A stretch of DNA of 57,897 nt from an uncultured Clostridia bacterium (GTDB taxonomy: Bacteria > Bacillota > Clostridia > Christensenellales > Christensenellaceae): positions 1 through 57,897 of the forward strand of contig CAMSSU010000006.1 of assembly GCA_947063485.1 (NCBI GenBank), in the 5' to 3' direction. The translations under genes were made by a program, and so were the position numbers. Below, piece after piece: positions 1 to 7,640 of the stretch. Under the pieces are notes generated by a model. The model was given only the letters and a program-made list of their open reading frames with translations. It made no database searches and was not told the DNA's origin. The stretch's first letter is position 1. Each line of letters starts with the position of its first letter.

Positions 1-26
1 TCAGTCCTCTGGACGTCTTTGCTCAA
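1..26 (-). CDS. rpoD: Start of RNA polymerase sigma factor RpoD (partial)
   Basis: Only the first eight or nine codons are inside the window. Reading leftwards from 26, a TTG start is preceded by an AGAAGGTG ribosome-binding site with 7 bases of spacing, and the peptide begins MSKDVQRT. The identity is inferred from position: the gene directly downstream of dnaG, here 34 bp away, is normally rpoD in Firmicutes (dgt-dnaG-rpoD). The visible residues alone cannot prove it. It could be another small gene. Confidence 0.45.
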
Positions 27-60
27 TCTATTTCACCTTCTAAAAAATATTATCCTAAAT

Positions 61-1806
61 CTATTTCAGCTTATGGAGCGCCTGATTGATCTGCGCAATC
101 TCTCTGACCACTGCCGTCCGCTCTTTGTCTTCGGATTGCGCCATTTGCTGCTGAAGCCTCCGCTTTTTTTCTTCCAACCTCGCAATGCGGATTTTCTTCA
201 TCAAAGTCTCTGCATAGTCCTCTGCGCCCACTCCAATGGGCATTTTCACTTCCATGGCTTTTCCCAAAATTGCAGAGTCCTCCGGAAATACGGATATAAT
301 TTCGGCATAAGCAGGCAAAATTCCTCTTTTTATTTGCTCTTTCATGTAGGAAAGTATCTTTTGATAAACTTGGTTCTGAAAAATCTCCTGTTCCTGCGGC
401 GCATCTGCAAACTGCTCCGCCAGCCTGGGGGATTCCAAAAGCAAATAGAAGAGCTTAGACTCATCGTCAATTTCTGTTTTTACTAAATTCTGCTCATCTT
501 CCGGCAAATTATGCACAGCTTCTTCTGTTTTGCGCCCCATCTGCATTTGCAGGCTCTGGATGGACAGCCCAGTCTGGCCGGCCAGCAGGCGCAGATACCG
601 CTCTTTTTCCAGCTCATTTTCCAGCTTTCCAATCTGCCCGACTGCCGCCGTGGCATACGCCACAATCTGATCGGCATTCTGCATATCATACTGCCGCTGT
701 AGCCGCTTTAACTGAAATTCCATCGCCGAAAGCGCGGCAGATTTTGCCTTGGCAAAGCCCTCCGGCCCATAGGCCTTGGCATAGTCATCCGGGTCCATGC
801 CGTCCGGCATCTCGATCACAAGCACAGTCAGCCCTTCTGCCTGCAAAATCGGGATTGCGCGATCCGAGGCGTTTTGCCCGGCATCATCCCCGTCGTAGCA
901 GAGATAGACGGTGTTTACAAACTTCTTAATCAGCTTTGCCTGCTCTTTTGTCAGCGCAGTGCCCAGCGAAGCGACGGCATTTTTCACGCCGATGCCCGCC
1001 AGCGCCACGACGTCCATATATCCTTCCATCAGGATGATATTGCTCAGGTTCCTCTGTTTTTTGACCTGATTGAGCGCATAGAGATGATAGCGCTTATTGA
1101 ATAGATACGTCTCGCCCGAGTTGAGGTATTTTGGATTGCTGTCGTCCATCACTCTCCCGCCAAAGGCGATGACATCCCCAAAATGGCTCTGGATTGGGAA
1201 AATCGCGCGGTTGCGGAAAAAATCGTAAACGCGCCCGTCCCTTTGCCGGATCACCCCGGCATCCAGCATCTCCTTTTGCGAATAGCCCTTTTTGCTCAAA
1301 AACTGGTAGGCATCATCATAGCGATCCAGGGCGAAGCCCAGCCCATAGGAATTGACCTGCCCCAAAATCTTGCGCTTTTTCAGATATTCCAGGCCGGTTT
1401 GGCCTTCCGGCGTCTTTAGGTTCTGATGATAGTGCAGAGCCAGCTCCCGCATCATGCCATAGAGGCGCTTTCTGTATTCCTTTCTCTGCTGATAGCCGGT
1501 ATCCTCCTGCGCTTCGGGCATCTCCATGCCCGCCCGATCCGCCAGCAGTGTAACCGCCTCCATATAAGAGAGCTTTTCATGCTCCATGATGAAGTTGATG
1601 ACGCCCCCGCCCCGCTTGCAGGAAAAGCAGTAGAACATCTGCTTAGACGGGCTGACGCTGAAAGAAGGGTTCTTTTCCGCATGCCAAGGACAGTTCGCCC
1701 ATAAATTGGCTCCCTTGCGCTTGAGCGGAACATATTCGTTTATCACATCTACGATATCGCTTTTTTCAAGCAATCTCGCCAGCCATTCTTCGCTGAATCT
1801 CGCCAT
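61..1806 (-). CDS. dnaG: DNA primase
   Basis: Makes RNA primers for replication together with the DnaB helicase. The N-terminal CHC2 zinc ribbon is intact (C39, H42, C60, C63), followed by the RNA-polymerase/Toprim core with the EGYMDV motif near residue 260 and acidic metal ligands, and a C-terminal helicase-interaction region. The 581 aa length is normal for the family. The start follows an AAAGG site and gives the usual N-terminus (EEWLARLLEKSDIVDVI). It lies 33 bp after dgt and 34 bp before the putative rpoD, so the three are probably co-transcribed. Confidence 0.97.
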   Translation of the reverse strand: MARFSEEWLARLLEKSDIVDVINEYVPLKRKGANLWANCPWHAEKNPSFSVSPSKQMFYCFSCKRGGGVINFIMEHEKLSYMEAVTLLADRAGMEMPEAQEDTGYQQRKEYRKRLYGMMRELALHYHQNLKTPEGQTGLEYLKKRKILGQVNSYGLGFALDRYDDAYQFLSKKGYSQKEMLDAGVIRQRDGRVYDFFRNRAIFPIQSHFGDVIAFGGRVMDDSNPKYLNSGETYLFNKRYHLYALNQVKKQRNLSNIILMEGYMDVVALAGIGVKNAVASLGTALTKEQAKLIKKFVNTVYLCYDGDDAGQNASDRAIPILQAEGLTVLVIEMPDGMDPDDYAKAYGPEGFAKAKSAALSAMEFQLKRLQRQYDMQNADQIVAYATAAVGQIGKLENELEKERYLRLLAGQTGLSIQSLQMQMGRKTEEAVHNLPEDEQNLVKTEIDDESKLFYLLLESPRLAEQFADAPQEQEIFQNQVYQKILSYMKEQIKRGILPAYAEIISVFPEDSAILGKAMEVKMPIGVGAEDYAETLMKKIRIARLEEKKRRLQQQMAQSEDKERTAVVREIAQINQALHKLK

Positions 1807-1839
1807 ATCTTTTCCTTTGTATTCTATTTTCCCTGCCGC

Positions 1840-2859
1840 TTAGAGCAGCGTCCAGCTATGCGGAATGAAAATCTGCTGGAAGCGCGTTACCGCATAGCGA
1901 TCCGTCATGCCCGAGATATAGTCTGCCACGCAGGCCAGCGGCCCTTCCTCTTCCAGAAAACGGCCGTATTGGCTGGGCAGCTCTTCCAGGTGCTCCAGAT
2001 AGTATTCAAACAGCAGGTTGACGATTTCCTGCACTTTCTTTTCTTCTATTTTCGCGGCGCTGTCCAAATAAACTTTTTTGAACATATAGTCCCGCAGCTG
2101 CGCCGTCGCCTCTTCCACTTCTCGGCTCATATGCAGGGCGCCTTCGCCGCTTGCGCCGACGATATCCGTAATCATGCGGTTGATGCGCTCGCTGTGCGTA
2201 TGCCCAAGCACATTCAGGCAGTCTTTTGGGAAATCATCGATTTTGACGATCCCCGCCCGCAGGGCATCATCCATATCGTGGTTTAAATAGGCAATGCGGT
2301 CTGCATAGTTGACGGCCATTCCCTCCAGCGTCGCAGGCTTCATCCCTTTTCTATGGTGATAAATCCCGTCCCGCACTTCAAAAGTCAGGTTAAGCCCCGT
2401 CCCGTTCTCCAGTTTTTCCACGATGCGCAGGCTTTGCGCGTTGTGCTCGAATTTCAGCTCCGGATGCCCGTTTTCCCGGTAATAGGCCGTAATCGCGCGC
2501 TCGCCGGCGTGCCCAAAAGGCGTATGCCCAAGATCGTGCCCAAGGGCGATGGCCTCCGTCAAATCTTCATTGAGAAGCAGGCATCGCGAGATCGTCCTGG
2601 AAATCTGCGCAACTTCCAGCGTATGCGTGAGCCGCGTCCGATAGTGGCTTCCAACGGGGTTGATAAACACCTGCGTTTTATCTTTGAGCCGCCGAAACGC
2701 CTTGCTGTGCACAATCCGATCCCGATCGCGCATATATTCCGTGCGCACGGGGCTCTCTTCAATGCGCCATTGCCTCCCCCGGGTGTTCTCGCAGAGCATC
2801 GCATATTTGGAGAGCGTCTCCCGCTCTCTTTGATAAAAAACTTCCCGCATATTTTCCAT
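1840..2859 (-). CDS. dgt: dGTPase-like HD-domain triphosphohydrolase
   Basis: Family members hydrolyse dGTP or other dNTPs to the nucleoside and triphosphate. The HD-domain metal ligands are visible: HTLEVAQ, then the paired motif HDLGHTPFGHAGE, and a later YADRIAYLNHDMDD block. The RDRIVHSKAFRRL segment is typical of the short, non-proteobacterial Dgt subgroup (about 330-345 aa). The open frame runs to 2964, but the extra 35 residues do not resemble the family. I chose the ATG at 2859; the ATG at 2850 (MREVFYQRERETLSKYAM) is equally possible. Neither has a strong Shine-Dalgarno. Probably first gene of the dgt-dnaG-rpoD operon. Confidence 0.9.
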   Translation of the reverse strand: MENMREVFYQRERETLSKYAMLCENTRGRQWRIEESPVRTEYMRDRDRIVHSKAFRRLKDKTQVFINPVGSHYRTRLTHTLEVAQISRTISRCLLLNEDLTEAIALGHDLGHTPFGHAGERAITAYYRENGHPELKFEHNAQSLRIVEKLENGTGLNLTFEVRDGIYHHRKGMKPATLEGMAVNYADRIAYLNHDMDDALRAGIVKIDDFPKDCLNVLGHTHSERINRMITDIVGASGEGALHMSREVEEATAQLRDYMFKKVYLDSAAKIEEKKVQEIVNLLFEYYLEHLEELPSQYGRFLEEEGPLACVADYISGMTDRYAVTRFQQIFIPHSWTLL

Positions 2860-3047
2860 AATTATAGATTTGACGAAACCGGCCAAAATCCTTCTATTTT
2901 CCGATTTTTTCAGCGTTTTGCCCGGGAAAGGAAAATATTGGCGCATTGCTGCCCGTCCTGTCATATTTCAGCGTTTTCAAGCAAATACATAGAAAAGAGA
3001 AAACAGGCGGCCTGCCGCTTTTCCAAACTCTATGAAAGGCCAAAAAC
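2860..3047. other. Divergent intergenic region between dgt and sufC-like gene
   Basis: This 188 bp stretch must hold the promoters of dgt (minus) and of the Fe-S pair (plus). I could not find a convincing -35/-10 pair for either. A minus-strand TATAAT (2861-2866) sits immediately against the dgt start and has no good -35. A small GC-rich palindrome lies near 3007-3020. No gene or RNA is recognised. Confidence 0.5.
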
Positions 3048-3734
3048 GTGCTGATATTAGAAAATATCTCCTTTCGCCTGCCTGGGCGGGCTCTTCTTCA
3101 AGAGATCAATTTGCATCTAAGGCGCGGGAGCCTCACGGCAATCACCGGCCCCAACGGCGGCGGAAAGACGACGCTCGCCAAAATCATCTCCGGCATTGCC
3201 CAGCCGGCGCAGGGCCGTCTGTTTTTTGACGGCCAGGATATCACGCGGCTTGGGGTAACCCGGCGCGCAAAGCTGGGCATTTGCCATACGTTTCAGCAAC
3301 CCGTCCGCTTCCGCGGGATTTCCGTGCGCGATCTTCTGCTGCTTGCGGCCGGAGAAGGCGCCAGCGAAGAAAAACTGATCGAGCCTTTGGAGCAAGTGGG
3401 CCTCTGCCCGAAGGATTACCTGAACCGGGAGGTGGATGGGAGCCTATCCGGCGGGGAGCTCAAGCGCATCGAGATTGCCGGCGCTCTGGCCCGCGGCGCT
3501 CAGCTCACGATTTTCGACGAGCCCGAGGCCGGCATCGATCTGTGGAGCTTTCAAAACCTCGTCCAAATTTTTCAGGCATTGCGCAGTCAGGGCAAAACCC
3601 TGCTCATTCTCTCGCATCAGGAACGGATTTTATCCATCGCAGACGAAATTTTTCTCGCCAAAGACGGCCATCTCCTGCCCTGCGGCCCGGAAGGCGCGCT
3701 TTTCCCAAACCATCCCGGGGGCTTTTATGAATAA
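3048..3734 (+). CDS. sufC: SufC-like ABC ATPase of minimal Fe-S assembly system
   Basis: Soluble ABC ATPase that drives Fe-S cluster assembly with a SufB/D-type scaffold. It shows Walker A (GPNGGGKT, residues 34-41), the signature LSGGELKRIEIA, Walker B with TIFDEPEAGID, and the switch histidine in LILSHQE. The E-P-E-A-G-ID stretch is typical of SufC rather than transporters. It starts at GTG behind AAAGG with 8 bases of spacing. It overlaps the next gene by 8 bp. No sufD, sufS, sufU or sufE follows, matching the two-gene SufB/C arrangement described for ancestral minimal systems (SMS) in archaea and anaerobes. Confidence 0.9.
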   Translation: MLILENISFRLPGRALLQEINLHLRRGSLTAITGPNGGGKTTLAKIISGIAQPAQGRLFFDGQDITRLGVTRRAKLGICHTFQQPVRFRGISVRDLLLLAAGEGASEEKLIEPLEQVGLCPKDYLNREVDGSLSGGELKRIEIAGALARGAQLTIFDEPEAGIDLWSFQNLVQIFQALRSQGKTLLILSHQERILSIADEIFLAKDGHLLPCGPEGALFPNHPGGFYE

Positions 3735-4644
3735 AATCACCCAGAAACTGCTCTCCCTGCTCTCCTGCCGGCCAGACTCCCAAAAGGCCGCTTTCAGCCT
3801 GCGTGAGGACGGCGTCTGCGCCAGCCTTCAGAGCACGGAGCATATTGAGATCTCGCCCAAGCCAGGCAACGCCGGAATCGATATTCTCATAGCGCCCGAA
3901 GCAAAGGGAGAGACGCTCTATCTCCCTGCCTGCATTACCCGCAGTGATATCGAGGACACCGTGCGCAACGATTTCTACATCAAAGCTGGCGCCGAGATCA
4001 CGATCATTGCCGGCTGCGGCATCCATACACAGGGCGCCCAGAGCTCTCAGCACATCGGCAGGCACCGCTTCTTTGTGGAAAAGGGCGCCAAAGTGCATTA
4101 TATTGAGCGGCATATCGGCATAGGCGGCTGCCCGGGTTCGCGCATTATCAACCCCAGCACCCAAATTGAGCTTGGCAAAAACAGCGAGATGCAGATAGAT
4201 GCTGTGCAGCTAGAGGGCGTGGATAGAGCCAGCCGCGATACCTCTGCAAGGCTCGCCCAGGGCGCCAAGCTCATCCTCCGGGAGCGGCTTCTGACTCAGA
4301 ATAATCAACTTGCCCTTTCGGATTTCCAGGTGGAGCTAGACGGCAAAGATGCCAGCGCCGATCTGGTCTCGCGCTGTGTTGCCCAGGGCGCATCCAGGCA
4401 GTCCCTCCGCTCGCGGATCTATGGGAACGCCTTGTGCAGCGGGCATTCGGAATGCGACGCCATTCTCATGGAAAACGCGGAAGTGAGCGCTGTTCCCGAA
4501 CTCATCGCGCGGCATCCTAAGGCGCGGCTCATCCACGAAGCCGCCATCGGCAAAATCGCATCCGAGCAAATTCTCAAGCTGATGACTTTTGGGCTGACCC
4601 GCCAGCAAGCCGAAGCCAAAATCATCCAAGGGTTCTTAAAATAA
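3727..4644 (+). CDS. SufB/SufD-family Fe-S scaffold protein
   Basis: Scaffold partner of the preceding ATPase. The protein has 305 aa, well below the roughly 420-490 aa of classical SufD or SufB, and matches the short SufBD proteins of minimal systems. The beta-helix core runs over residues 60-260 and the family C-terminus is present (HEAAIGKIASEQILKLMTFGLTRQQAEAKI pattern, about residues 270-300). The start at 3727 lies inside the sufC stop region (ATG overlapping the GAATAA end), indicating translational coupling. A longer frame upstream exists only as an overlap with sufC. A terminator follows. Confidence 0.88.
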   Translation: MNKITQKLLSLLSCRPDSQKAAFSLREDGVCASLQSTEHIEISPKPGNAGIDILIAPEAKGETLYLPACITRSDIEDTVRNDFYIKAGAEITIIAGCGIHTQGAQSSQHIGRHRFFVEKGAKVHYIERHIGIGGCPGSRIINPSTQIELGKNSEMQIDAVQLEGVDRASRDTSARLAQGAKLILRERLLTQNNQLALSDFQVELDGKDASADLVSRCVAQGASRQSLRSRIYGNALCSGHSECDAILMENAEVSAVPELIARHPKARLIHEAAIGKIASEQILKLMTFGLTRQQAEAKIIQGFLK

Positions 4645-4694
4645 TTCCATGCCCAAATGTTCTGCCGGCCAAGCCTGGAATTCATGCTTCAAAT

Positions 4695-4721
4695 AAAAAG
4701 AGAGCCATCGGCTCTCTTTTT
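4695..4721. terminator. Bidirectional terminator between Fe-S pair and recA
   Basis: Perfect stem GAGAGCC (4700-4706) with GGCTCTC (4710-4716), loop of 3, flanked by A5 and T5 so that it reads as a terminator on both strands. It sits between the convergent scaffold gene and recA. Confidence 0.9.
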
Positions 4722-4739
4722 GCCTTTCTTCCAAAGCGC

Positions 4740-5762
4740 TTATTCCTGCGGCTTTTCTTCCGCTTTCCCGCCATTGAGCGGCTTGCCCAGCGCCTCGAAG
4801 ATCTTCTCCTTCACTTCCTGCGCCACTTCCGGATTATCCTCCAGATACTGCCGCGCATTATCCCTGCCCTGGCCAATGCGCGCATCGTTATAGGAGAACC
4901 ACGCGCCGGCTTTTTGGATGATATTAAACTGCACGCCCAAATTCAGCAGGCTGGCCGTATAGGAAATGCCCTTTCCATAGAGGATCTCGCATTCTGCCGT
5001 CTTAAAAGGCGGGGCAACTTTGTTTTTGACGATCTTTATCTTCGTCTTATTGCCCAGAATCTGATCGCCGTTTTTCAGCGCCTCACCTTTCCGCACTTCC
5101 ATGCGGACGGAGGAATAGAACTTCAGCGCTCGGCCGCCCGGCGTAACTTCCGGGTTGCCAAACATGATGCCGACTTTCTCGCGCAGCTGGTTGATGAAAA
5201 TGGCGACTGTGTTGGATTTGGAGATGGCGGCCGTCAGCTTGCGCAGCGCCTGGCTCATGAGCCGCGCCTGGGCGGCCATATGCGAATCGCCCATCTCGCC
5301 GTCAATTTCTGCTTTGGGCACCAGCGCGGCAACCGAGTCCAGCACGACGACATCGATGGCACCGCTGCGGATGAGCGTCTCCATGATCTCCAGCGCCTGC
5401 TCTCCGGCATCCGGCTGGGCGACATACAGATTGTCGATATCCACGCCGAGGTTTTTCGCATAAACAGGGTCCAGCGCGTGCTCGACGTCGATAAACGCCG
5501 CCGCGCCGCCCAGCTTCTGCGCTTCGGCCACGACATGCAGGGAGACGGTGGTCTTGCCCGAAGATTCGGGCCCGTAAATTTCGATAATTCTTCCCCGCGG
5601 CAGGCCATTGATGCCAAGGGCGATATCCAGCTCCAGGCAGCCCGTCGGGATGGCGGAAATTTCCATATTGGCCGCATGATCGCCCAGCCGCATGATGGCT
5701 CCCTTGCCGAATTGTTTCTCAATTTGCGCCAGCGCGCTATCTAAAGCCTTTTCCTTATCCAT
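4740..5762 (-). CDS. recA: Recombinase RecA
   Basis: DNA strand-exchange protein and LexA co-protease. Walker A GPESSGKT at residues 64-71, the [11 protein letters not shown]alker B segment, the L1/L2 DNA-binding region ([22 protein letters not shown]) and a short acidic C-terminus are all present. 340 aa is normal. It begins 4 bp after pgsA, so it is the last gene of ftsK-rimO-pgsA-recA; recA downstream of pgsA is common in Firmicutes. Its modulator recX is about 45 kb away (50570-51202). No LexA box is visible because recA has no promoter of its own here. Confidence 0.98.
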   Translation of the reverse strand: MDKEKALDSALAQIEKQFGKGAIMRLGDHAANMEISAIPTGCLELDIALGINGLPRGRIIEIYGPESSGKTTVSLHVVAEAQKLGGAAAFIDVEHALDPVYAKNLGVDIDNLYVAQPDAGEQALEIMETLIRSGAIDVVVLDSVAALVPKAEIDGEMGDSHMAAQARLMSQALRKLTAAISKSNTVAIFINQLREKVGIMFGNPEVTPGGRALKFYSSVRMEVRKGEALKNGDQILGNKTKIKIVKNKVAPPFKTAECEILYGKGISYTASLLNLGVQFNIIQKAGAWFSYNDARIGQGRDNARQYLEDNPEVAQEVKEKIFEALGKPLNGGKAEEKPQE

Positions 5763-5766
5763 AACC

Positions 5767-6312
5767 TTACCCCTTCAGTAGATTTTTGTTCTGAATGATG
5801 TATTCTGCGCAAGACCAAATGGAGAGCACAACGCTGATATAGATGAGGATTTCCCCCATCGGAATCTTCCAGAGTGAGAAGATCGGGTTTTCCAGCAGGA
5901 TGACTGCGACGCCCACCATCTGGAACGTCGTCTTCCATTTCCCCACCGGCCCTGCCGCCAGAACGACGCCTTCGGAAGCGGCGATCAGCCGGAAGCCCGA
6001 GATGATGAACTCCCGCCCCAGCAGAATGATGCAGACCCAGGCAGGCAGCTTTCCCCATTCCATGAGCAGAAGCAGCGCCGCCATGGCCAGAATCTTATCC
6101 GCGATGGGATCCATGAATTTTCCGATATTGGAGACCAGCTGATATTTGCGCGCGATCATGCCGTCCAGCATATCCGAGAGCGCCGCCACGATGAAAATGG
6201 CCGCAGCATAGTAGTTCCAATGGTCTATATGTAGATAATAGCATAAAATGAAGAAAGGAACTAGAACAATTCTGCCGATCGTGATGGCATTGGGTAAGTT
6301 TTTGTACTTCAT
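5767..6312 (-). CDS. pgsA: CDP-diacylglycerol-glycerol-3-phosphate 3-phosphatidyltransferase
   Basis: Membrane enzyme that makes phosphatidylglycerol phosphate. The CDP-alcohol phosphotransferase signature DxxDGxxARx8GxxxDxxxD is complete (DMLDGMIAR, then FMDPIAD, about residues 46-71), with several hydrophobic segments; 181 aa is usual. The start is the ATG at 6312, which overlaps the rimO stop as ATGA and follows a GGAGG site; the longer frame to 6381 lies within rimO and is not family-like. Confidence 0.95.
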   Translation of the reverse strand: MKYKNLPNAITIGRIVLVPFFILCYYLHIDHWNYYAAAIFIVAALSDMLDGMIARKYQLVSNIGKFMDPIADKILAMAALLLLMEWGKLPAWVCIILLGREFIISGFRLIAASEGVVLAAGPVGKWKTTFQMVGVAVILLENPIFSLWKIPMGEILIYISVVLSIWSCAEYIIQNKNLLKG

Positions 6313-7640
6313 TTTGCAATTCCTCCAATGAGCTCGTATTCGTTGGCATCCTCTATGTCCACAAGGTAGAATTTTCCGCATTCCAAGGGCTGCTCTGCAT
6401 GCACGACGATGCCGCCGTCAATTTCAGGGGATTCCGCATAAGAGCGGCCCAAGTAGAGATCTTCCTCCGGCAGGTACTGCTCTATTACCACTTCCAGCTT
6501 CTGGCCGATGCGCTTTTGGTTTGCCCGCAGGGAAATGCCCTGCTGAAGCAGCATCAGCTGCTCCACTCTCTCCTGCTTGACTGCCTCTTCTATCTGATCC
6601 GGCATTTTTGCCGCAGGCGTTCCCTCTTCCCTCGAATAGGCAAAAACCCCCAGCCGATCAAACTGTAAATCCGCCACGCCCTGGCGCAAAACCTCGAACT
6701 CCTCCTGAGTTTCTCCCGGGAAGCCGGCGATAAGCGTGGTGCGCAGGATAAAAGCCGGGTCTTTTTCGCGGATCTTCCGGATGGCCTGGTAAGTGGATGC
6801 ATGGGTGTTCCTGCGGTTCATGCGCTTTAGCATAGAATCCGCCAAGTGCTGGATGGGAATATCCAGATAGCGGACGACGTTCTCATATTTCAGCATGGTA
6901 TCCAGCAGTTCATCCGTGATGCCGTCCGGATAGCAATAGAGTAGCCGCAGCCATTTCAGGCCGGGCAGCGGGGCCAGCGCATCGATTAGCTCGCAGATCA
7001 TGCTCTCTCCCGCAAAATCCATGCCGTATTTGCTCGTATCCTGGGCGACCAGAATGATCTCCTGCACGCCCTTTTGCAGCAGCATTTCCGCTTCCTGCCG
7101 GATTTCCGCGATGGGCCGGCTCTGCAAATTGCCCCGGATATAGGGAATCGCGCAGTAGGAGCACCGGTTGTTGCAGCCCTCGGCAATTTTAAGATACGCA
7201 TAGTGCGCAGGCGTCGTCAAAACCCGGCCGAGATAGTCTCCCTCGGCCTTGGCCTCGTCGTATTCCTCGAAATGCTGATGCTCCAGCACTTTTTCTACTG
7301 CCTCTGCGATTTTGTCGTAGGCCGTTACGCCGAGAAACGCATCCACTTCGGGCAGCTGAGAAGAGAGCTCCTCCCGGTAGCGCCCGGCCAGGCAGCCGCA
7401 GACGATGAGCGCTTTCAGGCCGCCGCTCTTCTTATACTCCGCCATCTCCAGAATCGTATCGATGGATTCCTGCTTCGCGCTCTCGATAAAGCCGCATGTG
7501 TTGACGATGATAATATCGGCCTTTGCCGGATCGTCAGTAAACGCATATTGTTCCTTTTTCAGCGCGCCCAGCATCAGTTCACTGTCCACCCGGTTCTTGG
7601 AACAGCCCAGCGATACCATGCCAACTTTGATTTCTCTCAA
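6309..7640 (-). CDS. rimO: Ribosomal protein S12 methylthiotransferase RimO
   Basis: Radical-SAM enzyme that methylthiolates an aspartate of ribosomal protein S12. The N-terminal MTTase cluster cysteines are C13, C49 and C83; the radical-SAM CxxxCxxC is C156, C160, C163 (EGCNNRCSYC); a TRAM domain lies at about residues 378-440. The start codon is TTG at 7640, which overlaps the ftsK stop (TTGA) and has GGAG 7 bases upstream. It has two Fe-S clusters. MiaB is the alternative in the same superfamily, but the MVSLGCSKNRVDSE start and pgsA linkage favour RimO. Confidence 0.93.
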   Translation of the reverse strand: MREIKVGMVSLGCSKNRVDSELMLGALKKEQYAFTDDPAKADIIIVNTCGFIESAKQESIDTILEMAEYKKSGGLKALIVCGCLAGRYREELSSQLPEVDAFLGVTAYDKIAEAVEKVLEHQHFEEYDEAKAEGDYLGRVLTTPAHYAYLKIAEGCNNRCSYCAIPYIRGNLQSRPIAEIRQEAEMLLQKGVQEIILVAQDTSKYGMDFAGESMICELIDALAPLPGLKWLRLLYCYPDGITDELLDTMLKYENVVRYLDIPIQHLADSMLKRMNRRNTHASTYQAIRKIREKDPAFILRTTLIAGFPGETQEEFEVLRQGVADLQFDRLGVFAYSREEGTPAAKMPDQIEEAVKQERVEQLMLLQQGISLRANQKRIGQKLEVVIEQYLPEEDLYLGRSYAESPEIDGGIVVHAEQPLECGKFYLVDIEDANEYELIGGIAK

